A program made the position numbers and the translations under genes. The notes below the pieces were generated by a model. The model was not told the origin of the DNA and made no database searches. It saw only the letters and a program-made list of their open reading frames with translations. Shown piece after piece: positions 8,197 to 16,008 of a stretch of DNA of 41,406 nt. The stretch lies in the NCBI GenBank assembly GCA_030758115.1, contig JANREX010000010.1, forward strand, positions 8,219 to 49,624, written 5' to 3'. The first letter of the stretch is position 1. Each line of letters opens with the position of its first letter. This DNA comes from Paracoccaceae bacterium. GTDB lineage: Bacteria > Pseudomonadota > Alphaproteobacteria > Rhodobacterales > Rhodobacteraceae.

Positions 8197-8885
8197 TCGG
8201 CAAGCTGACGGGGCGCATCGATTACCGCACCGAGGATCATGTGCTGATCGACGTCTCGGGCGTGGGATACCTTGTCTATTGCTCGGACCGCACGCTTGCG
8301 GCCCTGCCGGGGCCGGGCAACGTGGTGGCGCTTTACACCGACATGGTGGTGCGCGAGGACCTGATGCAGCTTTACGGCTTTCCGACGCTGCTGGAAAAGG
8401 AATGGCACCGCCTGCTGATGGGGGTGCAGGGGGTGGGGGCCAAGGCCTCGCTTGCGATCCTGGGCGCGCTGGGGGCGGAAGGCGTCAGCCGCGCGATCAT
8501 GCTGGGTGACATCAATGCGATCAAGGCCGCCAAGGGGATCGGCCCCAAGACCGCACAGCGCGTGGTGATCGAGTTGAAAGACAAGGCCCCCGGCGTCATG
8601 GCGATGGGCGGCACGCTGGCGGCGGCGATGGGCACCGCGCCCGCAGCCCCCGAGGGCGAGGTTCTGGACGACACACCCGCGCCCGCACCGCGCAAGGCTG
8701 CAGCACCCGCGCGCCCCTCGGGCAGTGCGGCCGCGCAATCGGATGCCTTGTCGGCCCTGACCAACCTGGGCTATTCGCCCGGTGATGCCGCAGGCGCCGT
8801 GGCCCGCGCCGCCGCCGATGCCCCCGAGGCCGAGGCCGCCGCCCTGATCCGCGCCGCCCTCAAGGCGCTGGCCCCGAAAGGGTAA
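8193..8885 (+). CDS. ruvA: Holliday junction branch migration protein RuvA
   Basis: Binds the four-way junction as a tetramer and loads the RuvB motor. 230 residues. N-terminal OB fold (about 1-65, [10 protein letters not shown] and VSGVGYLVY), two helix-hairpin-helix motifs (about 75-130, [16 protein letters not shown] and [19 protein letters not shown]), and a C-terminal UBA-like domain III (about 178-230, [23 protein letters not shown]) that contacts RuvB. A long Ala/Pro-rich linker (about 140-177) makes it slightly larger than E. coli RuvA. It overlaps ruvC by 4 bp and ends 3 bp before ruvB. Confidence 0.97.
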   Translation: MIGKLTGRIDYRTEDHVLIDVSGVGYLVYCSDRTLAALPGPGNVVALYTDMVVREDLMQLYGFPTLLEKEWHRLLMGVQGVGAKASLAILGALGAEGVSRAIMLGDINAIKAAKGIGPKTAQRVVIELKDKAPGVMAMGGTLAAAMGTAPAAPEGEVLDDTPAPAPRKAAAPARPSGSAAAQSDALSALTNLGYSPGDAAGAVARAAADAPEAEAAALIRAALKALAPKG

Positions 8886-8888
8886 GAG

Positions 8889-9908
8889 ATGACGCAACCC
8901 GACCCGATCCTGGACCCCGAACGCCAGCCCGAGGACAATGACCGCGCCCTGCGCCCGCAGGGTCTGGACGAGTTCATCGGCCAGGCCGAGGCGCGCGCGA
9001 ACCTGCGGGTCTTCATCCAGTCCGCCCGCCAGCGTGGCGAGGCGATGGATCACACGCTGTTCCATGGCCCGCCTGGCCTGGGCAAGACGACGCTGGCGCA
9101 GATCATGGCGCGCGAGCTGGGGGTTGGCTTTCGCATGACCTCGGGGCCGGTTCTGGCCAAGGCGGGCGATCTGGCGGCGATCCTGACCAATCTGGAAGCG
9201 CGCGACGTGCTGTTCATCGACGAGATCCACCGCCTGAACCCGGCGGTGGAGGAAGTGCTCTATCCCGCGCTGGAAGATTTCCAGCTGGACCTGGTGATCG
9301 GCGAGGGGCCCGCAGCGCGCACCGTGCGGATCGAGTTGCAGCCCTTCACGCTGGTGGGGGCGACGACCCGGATGGGCCTGTTGACCACGCCGCTGCGGGA
9401 CCGTTTCGGCATTCCCACAAGGCTGGTGTTCTACACGGACGCAGAATTGTACGAGATCGTGATCCGCAACGCGCGCCTGCTTGGGGCGCCCGCCGAGGAG
9501 GGCGGCGCGATGGAAATCGCGCGCCGCTCGCGTGGCACGCCGCGTATCGCGGGCCGTCTGTTGCGCCGGGTGGTGGATTTCGCGCTGATCGAAGGCAATG
9601 GCCGGGTCACGCGCGAGATTGCCGATTACGCGCTGACGCGGCTGGGGGTGGATCATCTGGGTCTTGATGGCGCGGATCGGCGGTATCTGCGGCTGATCGC
9701 CGAAAATTATCAGGGTGGCCCGGTGGGCATCGAGACCCTGTCGGCGGCCCTGTCCGAAAGCCGCGATGCGCTGGAAGAGGTGATCGAGCCCTTCCTGTTG
9801 CAGCAGGGGCTGATCCAGCGCACCCCGCGTGGCCGGATGCTGGCGCAGAAGGCCTGGACCCATCTGGGGCTGGATGTGCCCAAGGGGCAGACCGATCTGT
9901 TCGGCTGA
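8889..9908 (+). CDS. ruvB: Holliday junction ATP-dependent DNA helicase RuvB
   Basis: AAA+ motor that drives branch migration with RuvA. 339 residues. Walker A GPPGLGKT (60-67), Walker B LFIDEIH (108-114), sensor 1 GATTR, the arginine-finger region PLRDRFGI, and a C-terminal winged helix (about 260-335, [15 protein letters not shown]). It begins 3 bp after ruvA in the ruvCAB operon and is followed after 47 bp by a co-directional gene of unknown function. Confidence 0.98.
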   Translation: MTQPDPILDPERQPEDNDRALRPQGLDEFIGQAEARANLRVFIQSARQRGEAMDHTLFHGPPGLGKTTLAQIMARELGVGFRMTSGPVLAKAGDLAAILTNLEARDVLFIDEIHRLNPAVEEVLYPALEDFQLDLVIGEGPAARTVRIELQPFTLVGATTRMGLLTTPLRDRFGIPTRLVFYTDAELYEIVIRNARLLGAPAEEGGAMEIARRSRGTPRIAGRLLRRVVDFALIEGNGRVTREIADYALTRLGVDHLGLDGADRRYLRLIAENYQGGPVGIETLSAALSESRDALEEVIEPFLLQQGLIQRTPRGRMLAQKAWTHLGLDVPKGQTDLFG

Positions 9909-9910
9909 GC

Positions 9911-9942
9911 GCGGGATTTTGAGTATTTTCGGAACGATGAAG
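9911..9942 (+). repeat. Degenerate copy of a dispersed intergenic repeat
   Basis: The ruvB downstream spacer contains GCGGGATTTTGAGTATTTTC followed by GGAACGATGAAG. It resembles, less exactly, the two better-matched copies at 29321-29355 and 37036-37070 (GCGGGGATATTT, then GCAAGAAGAAACG). The relationship is inferred by eye. Confidence 0.35.
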
Positions 9943-9955
9943 GGAAGGGCGCGGC

Positions 9956-10591
9956 ATGGCTGAGGCGTTGACGGTCAAGCAAGTCGAGGCGCTGTTCACG
10001 CGCGCGGACGGATCATATGCCTTTGCCCGCTGGGGCAGGCCGATCGCGCCGGTGGTCTTCGGCGTCGAGGAGGACACGCTGAAGATCGTCAAGGGCGCGC
10101 TGGAGGCGGTTGTTGCGCTGGCAGGCCACAAGATGGCCGAGACCGATCCCGAGCTGGGGGCGAACCTGATGGTGTTCTTCTTCCGCGACTGGGACGAATT
10201 GCCCGAGGTGCCGAACCTGGACCGTCTGGTGCCTGATCTTGTGCCGCTGGTGGCGCGGCTGAAGGCGGTGGATGCCAACCAGTACCGGATTTTCCGCTTC
10301 GATGCGGATGGGGGCATCAAGGCCAGTTTCGTGTTCCTGCGGATGGATGAGGCGCTGTCGGCGGTATCGGCCGATGTGCTGGCGCTGTCTCAGGTGGTGC
10401 AGACGATCCTTTTGTGGTCCGACATGGCGTTTCGCGACCGCTCACCCCTGGCGGTGCTGGAGGGGCGCACGATCCTGCGCCCCGAGATCGCGGCGCTGAT
10501 CCGCGCGGCCTATGATCCGGTGATGCCGGCGGTCGCGCGCGATCCCTCCCATGCGCTGCGTCTGCAGGCGCGGGTTCAGGCGGCGCAATGA
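9956..10591 (+). CDS. Conserved hypothetical protein downstream of ruvB
   Basis: 211-residue soluble protein with no signal peptide or membrane helix and no motif I can tie to a function. Visible features are an N-terminal alpha/beta part (TVKQVEALFTRADGSYAFARWGRP), an FFFRDWDELPEVPNLDRL segment near the middle, and a C-terminal helical part ending in Arg/Ala-rich helices. The ATG at 9956 is preceded by GGAAGGGC, a good ribosome site. It is rightward behind ruvB with a 47-bp spacer, so it could ride on the ruv transcript. It converges tail to tail with bhcR with only 3 bp between stops. Function unknown. Confidence 0.75.
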   Translation: MAEALTVKQVEALFTRADGSYAFARWGRPIAPVVFGVEEDTLKIVKGALEAVVALAGHKMAETDPELGANLMVFFFRDWDELPEVPNLDRLVPDLVPLVARLKAVDANQYRIFRFDADGGIKASFVFLRMDEALSAVSADVLALSQVVQTILLWSDMAFRDRSPLAVLEGRTILRPEIAALIRAAYDPVMPAVARDPSHALRLQARVQAAQ

Positions 10592-10594
10592 GCC

Positions 10595-11416
10595 CTAGCC
10601 GGGCAGGCGACCGCCCAGGGCGCGGGTGATCTCGGCCGCGGCATCGGCAACCTGACGGCCATAATCGAGGCTGCTGCGCGCATCGAAGCGCGCCGATGGC
10701 CCCGAGATCGACACGCCCCCCACGGCCTGCCCCTGCGCGTCGCATATGGCGGCACCGATGCAGGACATGCCGATATGGCGTTCCTCCTGATCGAAGGACC
10801 AGCCGCGTGCCCGCGTCTGTTCCAGATCGGCGAAAAGATCGGCAGGCGTCGATAGCGTGCGGTCGGTGAAGGCGGGCAGACCCGAGGACTGGATCAGCGC
10901 GCGCAGACGATCCTCGGGCAGGGTGGCCAGGATCGCCTTGCCGGTGCCCGAGGCATGCATCGGCGTCCGCGTGCCGGGGTTGAAGAAGGCGCGGATCGGG
11001 TTCGGGGTTTCGATCTGCCCGATGAACACCACCTCGGCGCCGTCGCGGATCGCGAGGTTCGCGGTCTCGCCCGTGGTCTGCATCAGGGCGCGCATCACCG
11101 GGCGGCTGATATCGGCCAGGTTCATCCGTTTCAGGAAGGAGGCGCCGGTGCGATAGGCCTCGATCCCGACCATCCAGTCCTGCGTGGCCTCGTCAAGTTC
11201 GGCAAATCGGTGCTTTTGCAGCGTGGTCAGGATGCGGTGGGTCGTGGCGGTGGGAATGCCGAGCGCCAGCGACAGGTCCGTGAGCGAGGCGCGTTCCAGC
11301 CGGGCGAGCGCGTTCAGCACCCCAAGCGCGCGGTCCAGCGCCTGCATCGTCTGGCTGCCCGTATCCGTGAAGGGTGACTTGGGCCGCCCCCGTGCCTTGC
11401 GTTCTGCCTGTGCCAC
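10595..11416 (-). CDS. bhcR: BhcR, IclR-family regulator of the beta-hydroxyaspartate cycle
   Basis: Transcription factor of the IclR family, 273 residues from the chosen start. N-terminal winged helix-turn-helix (about 24-85; MQALDRALGVLNALARLERASLTDLSLALGIPTATTHRIL region) and C-terminal effector domain (about 95-268; ANLAIRDGAEVVFIGQIETP, PMHASGTGKAILA, IGMSCIGAAICDAQGQAVGGVSISGP). Known biology: in Paracoccus denitrificans, BhcR controls the bhcABCD genes and its DNA binding responds to glyoxylate. Assignment rests on the family plus its divergent position next to bhcA. GTG 11416 is chosen because AGGGA lies about ten bases upstream and the protein then opens AQAERKARGRPKSP, typical of IclR proteins. 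A longer reading would run into the AT-rich control region. Confidence 0.88.
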   Translation of the reverse strand: MAQAERKARGRPKSPFTDTGSQTMQALDRALGVLNALARLERASLTDLSLALGIPTATTHRILTTLQKHRFAELDEATQDWMVGIEAYRTGASFLKRMNLADISRPVMRALMQTTGETANLAIRDGAEVVFIGQIETPNPIRAFFNPGTRTPMHASGTGKAILATLPEDRLRALIQSSGLPAFTDRTLSTPADLFADLEQTRARGWSFDQEERHIGMSCIGAAICDAQGQAVGGVSISGPSARFDARSSLDYGRQVADAAAEITRALGGRLPG

Positions 11417-11465
11417 TTGCGCGATTCCCTGCTGTTCATGCTGCCGTGCAGCACAAGAACACTTA

Positions 11466-11480
11466 TGAAAAATATTTTCA
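11466..11480. promoter_or_regulatory. Inverted repeat, candidate BhcR operator 1
   Basis: TGAAAA-ATA-TTTTCA is a perfect inverted repeat with a 3-bp centre in the bhcR-bhcA spacer, 50 bp from the bhcR start. Size and sequence resemble IclR-family boxes of the TGGAAA/TTTCCA type. Binding by BhcR is inference. Confidence 0.5.
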
Positions 11481-11546
11481 ATATTGGAATGGAAAAATTT
11501 TTTGAAAACGTGAAAAACTAATGGAAACAACGGTTACAGTGTTTTC

Positions 11547-11560
11547 TTCCAAAAATGGAA
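11547..11560. promoter_or_regulatory. Inverted repeat, candidate BhcR operator 2
   Basis: TTCCA-AAAA-TGGAA is a perfect inverted repeat about 70 bp upstream of the bhcA start. TGGAA also occurs as direct repeats at 11485, 11490 and 11522. The surrounding 11461-11580 stretch is strikingly AT-rich for this window. Confidence 0.45.
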
Positions 11561-11576
11561 AAGGGTTTTGAGAAAA

Positions 11577-11604
11577 TTGCCGGACGGGGCGGATGTGCTA
11601 TGTT
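11577..11604 (+). promoter_or_regulatory. Candidate promoter of bhcABCD
   Basis: TTGCCG (11577-11582) and TATGTT (11599-11604) are separated by 16 bp and would give a short leader before the bhcA ribosome site. The site lies just downstream of the inverted repeats, where a bound regulator could contact polymerase. Assigned by eye. Confidence 0.35.
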
Positions 11605-11630
11605 CGGACGATCCTTGGAGGAGAGCGACC

Positions 11631-12821
11631 ATGTCTGACCAGAACCCTGTTTTCATTCCCGGACCGACCAATATCCCCGACCGGCTGCGTCTTGCGATGC
11701 ATGTGCAGACCCGCGACCACCGGGCGCCCGATTTCGTCGAGACCCTGACCCCCGTGCTTGAGGACACCAAGCGCGTCTTCGGCACGACCACGGGCCATGT
11801 GATCACCTTCCCCGCCAGCGGCACCGGCGGCTGGGAGGCGGCGATCACCAACACGCTGTCGCCCGGCGACACGGTTCTGGTCGCGCGCTACGGCATGTTC
11901 TCGCACCGCTGGATCGACATGTGCCAGCGACATGGGCTGGATGTGCAGATCATCGAATGCGACTGGGGTGCCGGCGCGCCCGCCGACCGTTTCGAGGCGG
12001 CGCTGAGCGCCGATACCGCCCGCAAGATCAGGGCGGTGCTGGTCACGCATAACGAAACCGCGACGGGCGTGAAATCCGACATCGCCGCCGTGCGCGCCGC
12101 CATGGATGCGGCCAGCCACCCGGCGCTGCTGATGGTGGATTGCGTCAGCTCCCTTGCCTCGATGCCCTTCGAGATGGACGCCTGGGGCGTCGACATCGCG
12201 GTGGCGGGTTCGCAAAAGGGTTTCATGCTGGCGACCGGCATGGCGATCCTGGGTGTCAGCCCCAAGGCGCTGGAGCATATGGAGGGCGCGAAACTGCCGC
12301 GCACCTTCTTCGATTTCCGCGACATGATGGGCAGCAATGCCAAGGGCGGCTTTCCCTACACGCCGCCGCTGCAGCTGATCTACGGGATGCGCGAAAGCCT
12401 GAAGATGCTGTTCGAAGAAGGCTTGGACAATGTCTATGCCCGCCACACGCGGCTGGCGCAGGGCGTACGTGCGGCGGCCCGCGCCTGGGGGCTGGACCTG
12501 GTGGCGCAATCGCCCGATCTTTATTCCGATACGGTCAGCGCCATCTACGTGCCCAAGGGCTTTGACAGCAACGCCCTGACGGAACACGCCTTTTCGGCCT
12601 ATGGCCTGTCCTTCGGCGTGGGCCTGGGCCAGATGAACGGGCGTGCCTTCCGGATCGGGCATCTGGGCATGCTGACCGATGTGATGGTCCTGTCCGGCCT
12701 TGCCGGCATCGAAATGGCAATGGCCGATCTGAACTATCCGGTCCGCCTGGGTTCGGGTGTTGCCGCCGCGCAGGATCATTTCCGCGCCTCGCGTTCCGTA
12801 TTTCTGAAATCCGCAGCCTGA
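11631..12821 (+). CDS. bhcA: BhcA, L-aspartate:glyoxylate aminotransferase
   Basis: First enzyme of the beta-hydroxyaspartate cycle: aspartate plus glyoxylate gives oxaloacetate plus glycine. PLP-dependent class V aminotransferase, 396 residues. Visible are the N-terminal FIPGPTNIP motif, PASGTGGWEAA at the cofactor phosphate site (about 61-71), D170 expected to pair with the pyridine nitrogen (LLMVDCVSSL), the Schiff-base lysine K196 (VAGSQKGF) and R341 (GRAFRIGHLG), expected to bind the substrate carboxylate. Alone it would be called serine- or alanine-glyoxylate aminotransferase; the bhcBCD neighbours decide the name. ATG 11631 follows TTGGAGGAGAG, a very strong ribosome site. First gene of the operon, 7 bp before bhcB. 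Confidence 0.92.
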   Translation: MSDQNPVFIPGPTNIPDRLRLAMHVQTRDHRAPDFVETLTPVLEDTKRVFGTTTGHVITFPASGTGGWEAAITNTLSPGDTVLVARYGMFSHRWIDMCQRHGLDVQIIECDWGAGAPADRFEAALSADTARKIRAVLVTHNETATGVKSDIAAVRAAMDAASHPALLMVDCVSSLASMPFEMDAWGVDIAVAGSQKGFMLATGMAILGVSPKALEHMEGAKLPRTFFDFRDMMGSNAKGGFPYTPPLQLIYGMRESLKMLFEEGLDNVYARHTRLAQGVRAAARAWGLDLVAQSPDLYSDTVSAIYVPKGFDSNALTEHAFSAYGLSFGVGLGQMNGRAFRIGHLGMLTDVMVLSGLAGIEMAMADLNYPVRLGSGVAAAQDHFRASRSVFLKSAA

Positions 12822-12828
12822 GGGTGCC

Positions 12829-13791
12829 ATGAAAGACATGATCTATCCGACCTTCGACGATGTGATCGCGGCGCATGACCGCATCCGTCCCTATATCCAC
12901 CGCACGCCGATCCTGACCTCGAGCTATCTGAACGACCTGACCGGGGCGGACCTGCATTTCAAATGCGAGAACTTCCAGAAGGCGGGCGCCTTCAAGGTGC
13001 GCGGCGCCTGCAACGCGGTCTTCGGTCTGCCCGAGGACAAGCTGGAGCGCGGTGTCGCCACGCATTCCAGCGGCAACCACGCGCTGTCGCTGTCCTATGC
13101 GGCGGGGCGGCGGGGCATTCCCTGCACCGTGGTCATGCCGCGTACAGCGCCCGAGGCCAAGAAGGCCGCCGTGCGCGGCTATGGTGGCCGGATCGTGGAA
13201 TGCGAGCCGTCAACCAGCAGCCGCGAGGCAGTGTTCGAACAGGTCGTGGCGGAAACGGGGGCGGAATTCGTGCATCCCTACAATGACTTGCGCGTGATCA
13301 CCGGGCAGGCGACCTGTTCGCGCGAGTTGATGGAGCAGGTTGACGGCATCGAGGGGATCGTCGCCCCCATCGGCGGCGGCGGCATGATCTCGGGCACCTG
13401 TCTGACCGTGTCCAGCACTGCGCCGGGGGTGAAGATCTACGCCGCCGAGCCGCTGAATGCCGATGATGCCGCGCGCAGTTTCCGCGCCGGGCATATCATC
13501 GCTGATGACGCGCCGGTGACGGTGGCCGATGGTCTGAAGGTGCCGTTGAAGGAAAACACATGGCACTATGTCTCAAACCATGTGACCGATATCCTGACCG
13601 CCACCGAGGACGAGATCATCGCGGCCATGAAACTGACATGGGAGCGCATGAAGATCGTGATCGAACCCAGCTGCGCCGTGCCGCTGGCGGTGATCCTGAA
13701 AAACCCTGACGTCTTTGCCGGCAAGCGCATCGGCGTCATCATCACCGGCGGCAACGTCGACATGGACAAATTGCCCTGGTTCAAGGGCTGA
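12829..13791 (+). CDS. bhcB: BhcB, beta-hydroxyaspartate dehydratase
   Basis: Third step of the cycle: removes water from beta-hydroxyaspartate to give iminosuccinate. 320-residue PLP enzyme of fold type II (serine/threonine dehydratase and serine racemase family). K56 in GAFKVRGA is the expected Schiff-base lysine, S80-SGNH is the SxGNH cofactor loop, and the glycine loop PIGGGGMISG (180-189) binds PLP phosphate. There is no C-terminal ACT domain, which separates it from biosynthetic threonine deaminase. Alone it could be threonine dehydratase or serine racemase; the operon context makes BhcB far more likely. Start ATG 12829 follows GAGGGTGCC; a second ATG three codons on is possible. It lies 7 bp after bhcA and 11 bp before bhcC. 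Confidence 0.92.
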   Translation: MKDMIYPTFDDVIAAHDRIRPYIHRTPILTSSYLNDLTGADLHFKCENFQKAGAFKVRGACNAVFGLPEDKLERGVATHSSGNHALSLSYAAGRRGIPCTVVMPRTAPEAKKAAVRGYGGRIVECEPSTSSREAVFEQVVAETGAEFVHPYNDLRVITGQATCSRELMEQVDGIEGIVAPIGGGGMISGTCLTVSSTAPGVKIYAAEPLNADDAARSFRAGHIIADDAPVTVADGLKVPLKENTWHYVSNHVTDILTATEDEIIAAMKLTWERMKIVIEPSCAVPLAVILKNPDVFAGKRIGVIITGGNVDMDKLPWFKG

Positions 13792-13802
13792 GGAGAAACG
13801 CG

Positions 13803-14966
13803 ATGAACAAGCATGTGAACCTGTCCGACCTCGAAGTCGGCTATGACATTCCGGCCGCCATCGGCATGGATGAATCCGAGATCCAGACGCCCTGCCTGAT
13901 CCTCGATCTGGACGCGCTGGAGCGCAACATCGCCAAGATGGGCAAATTCGCCAGGGATATGGGCGTGCGTCACCGCGTGCATGGCAAGATGCACAAATCG
14001 GTCGATGTGGCGCTGTTGCAGGAAAGCCTTGGCGGATCCTGCGGCGTCTGCTGCCAGAAAGTGTCCGAGGCCGAGGTCTTCGCCCGTGGCGGCATCAAGG
14101 ATGTGCTGGTCAGCAACCAGGTGCGCGACCCGGCCAAGATCGACCGTCTGGCGCGTATTCCCAAGCTGGGCGCGCGCGCAATCTGCTGTGTCGATGATGT
14201 GACCAATGTGGCCGATCTGTCGGCGGCGGCCGTGCGGCATGGCACGCAGATCGAATGCCTGGTCGAGATCGACTGCGGGGCAGGGCGCTGCGGCGTCACC
14301 ACCACGCCCGCGGTGATCGAGATCGCCAAGGCGATCGACGCGGCGCCGGGGCTGAAATTTGCCGGTCTGCAGGCCTATCAGGGCGCGATGCAGCACATGG
14401 ACAACTATGATGACCGCAAGGCCAAGATCGACATCGCCGTGGCGCAGGTGCGCGACGCGGTCGAGGGGCTGAAGGCCGAGGGGCTGGAGTGCGACATCGT
14501 CGGCGGCGGTGGCACCGGCAGCTATTACTTCGAAGGCAACTCGGGCGTTTACAACGAGTTGCAGTGCGGATCCTACGCCTTCATGGATGCCGATTACGGT
14601 CGTATCCTGGACAAGGACGGCAAGCGCATCGACCAGGGCGAGTGGGAGAACGCGCTGTTCATCCTGACCAGCGTCATGTCCCACGCAAAGGCCGACAAGG
14701 CGATTGTCGATGCGGGCCTCAAGGCGCAGTCGGTCGACAGCGGCCTGCCGGTGATCTTCGGGCGCACCGATGTCACTTATGTGAAATGCTCGGACGAGCA
14801 TGGCGTTGTGGCCGACCCCGATGGCGTGCTGAAGGTCAATGACAAGCTGCGCCTTGTGCCCGGCCACTGCGATCCGACCTGCAACGTGCATGACTGGTAT
14901 GTCGGCGTCAGGGGCGGCAAGGTCGAAACCCTGTGGCCCGTCTCGGCGCGCGGCAAGGCGTTCTGA
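13803..14966 (+). CDS. bhcC: BhcC, beta-hydroxyaspartate aldolase
   Basis: Carbon-carbon bond-forming step: condenses glycine with a second glyoxylate to beta-hydroxyaspartate. 387 residues, in the PLP fold type III D-threonine aldolase/alanine racemase-like family. The N-terminal barrel carries K62 in RVHGKMHKS, the position of the PLP lysine in this family. The C-terminal beta domain carries H355-C-D357, matching the His-x-Asp that binds the divalent metal in D-threonine aldolases. The glycine-rich IVGGGGTGSY (about 232-241) should hold the cofactor phosphate. Alone it would be annotated D-threonine aldolase or DSD1-family. The ATG follows AGGAG. It ends 1 bp before bhcD, so translation is probably coupled. 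Confidence 0.92.
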   Translation: MNKHVNLSDLEVGYDIPAAIGMDESEIQTPCLILDLDALERNIAKMGKFARDMGVRHRVHGKMHKSVDVALLQESLGGSCGVCCQKVSEAEVFARGGIKDVLVSNQVRDPAKIDRLARIPKLGARAICCVDDVTNVADLSAAAVRHGTQIECLVEIDCGAGRCGVTTTPAVIEIAKAIDAAPGLKFAGLQAYQGAMQHMDNYDDRKAKIDIAVAQVRDAVEGLKAEGLECDIVGGGGTGSYYFEGNSGVYNELQCGSYAFMDADYGRILDKDGKRIDQGEWENALFILTSVMSHAKADKAIVDAGLKAQSVDSGLPVIFGRTDVTYVKCSDEHGVVADPDGVLKVNDKLRLVPGHCDPTCNVHDWYVGVRGGKVETLWPVSARGKAF

Positions 14967-14967
14967 T

Positions 14968-15942
14968 ATGCCTGAACTGCTGATCATCCCCGAGGATGTC
15001 TGCGCGCAAGTGGTGACACCCGAGGCCGCCTTTACGGCGGTCGAGGGTGTCTTTGCCGCCATGGCGCGGGGCGAAGCGCGCAACTTTCCGGTGGTGCGCG
15101 AGGCGCTGGGCCATGCCGATGCGCTTTATGGCTTCAAATCGGGTTTTGACAAGGCGGGTATGGCCCTGGGTGTGAAATCAGGCGGTTTCTGGCCCGGCAA
15201 CATGGCGCGTGGGTTGACAAATCATCAGTCGACCATCTTCCTGTTTGACCCCGACACCGGCCAGTTGCAGGCGCTTGTGGGCGGCAACTACCTGACGGCG
15301 ATCCGGACGGCGGCGGCCTCTGCGGTGTCGATCGCCCATCTGGCGCGGCCCGATGCGAAGGTGCTGGGCATGGTGGGGGCGGGGCATCAATCCACCTTCC
15401 AGCTGCGCGCGGCAGTGCGCCAGCGCGCCTTTGAAAAGGTCCTGGCCTGGAACCCTCATCCCGAGATGCTGCCGAAGCTGGCCGCGGTGGCCGCCGAACT
15501 GGGCCTGCCCTTCGAGGCGGTCGAGCGCGAGGCGCTGGGGGCCGAAGCGGATGTGATCATCACCATCACCTCGGCTTTCGAGCCGCTGATGATGCGCGAC
15601 TGGATCAAGCCGGGCACGCATGTCGCCTGCATGGGCACCGACACCAAGGGCAAGCAGGAGGTGGATGCCAATCTTCTGGCCGCCGCATCCGTCTTTACCG
15701 ATGAAGTCGCGCAATCCGTCACCATCGGCGAGGCGCAGCATGCCATCGGCGCGGGGCTGATCAGCGAGGGTGACATCACCCCCATCGGTGCGGTGATCAA
15801 CGGCACCCGCAAGGGGCGTACCGGCGCCGAGCAGATCACGGTCTTCGACGGCACCGGCGTCGGCCTGCAGGATCTGGCCGTGGCCCATGTGGCCATGCGC
15901 GGCGCGCAAGAGCGCGGGCTGGGGTCTGCCGTCACGCTCTGA
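14968..15942 (+). CDS. bhcD: BhcD, iminosuccinate reductase
   Basis: Last step of the cycle: NAD(P)H-dependent reduction of iminosuccinate to L-aspartate, which returns as amino donor to BhcA. 324 residues, ornithine cyclodeaminase/mu-crystallin family. K70 in LGVKSGG sits at the family's conserved substrate lysine, R113 in YLTAIRTAAAS at a substrate-carboxylate position, and the Rossmann loop VLGMVGAGHQS (132-142) binds the dinucleotide. Aspartate dehydrogenase- or ketimine reductase-like activity would be the stand-alone guess. ATG 14968 begins 1 bp after the bhcC stop; the longer open frame upstream overlaps bhcC and is rejected. A hairpin (15955-15989) and 66 bp separate it from ybgC. Confidence 0.92.
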   Translation: MPELLIIPEDVCAQVVTPEAAFTAVEGVFAAMARGEARNFPVVREALGHADALYGFKSGFDKAGMALGVKSGGFWPGNMARGLTNHQSTIFLFDPDTGQLQALVGGNYLTAIRTAAASAVSIAHLARPDAKVLGMVGAGHQSTFQLRAAVRQRAFEKVLAWNPHPEMLPKLAAVAAELGLPFEAVEREALGAEADVIITITSAFEPLMMRDWIKPGTHVACMGTDTKGKQEVDANLLAAASVFTDEVAQSVTIGEAQHAIGAGLISEGDITPIGAVINGTRKGRTGAEQITVFDGTGVGLQDLAVAHVAMRGAQERGLGSAVTL

Positions 15943-15954
15943 GCCTTGCGGTCG

Positions 15955-15989
15955 GGGTGGTTTCTGGTCAAGTCTGGCCCGAACCACCC
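15955..15989 (+). terminator. Hairpin between bhcD and ybgC
   Basis: Perfect arms GGGTGGTT (15955-15962) and AACCACCC (15982-15989) surround a 19-nt loop, starting 13 bp after the bhcD stop. No T-run follows, so it may be a weak or Rho-assisted terminator, or an mRNA-stabilising hairpin between the metabolic operon and the tol block. Confidence 0.45.
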
Positions 15990-16008
15990 TGATCCGAAGG
16001 ACCGCCCC

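Noticed and set aside
12829-15942. Reading bhcB, bhcC and bhcD as threonine dehydratase, D-threonine aldolase and ornithine cyclodeaminase
   Set aside because: The families are right but the four-gene order with a divergent IclR gene and coupled spacing fits the beta-hydroxyaspartate cycle; the alternatives do not form a pathway.
10595-15942. BHAC region as a recent genomic island
   Set aside because: No integrase, tRNA, direct repeats or IS at either end, and codon and base use resemble the flanking genes.
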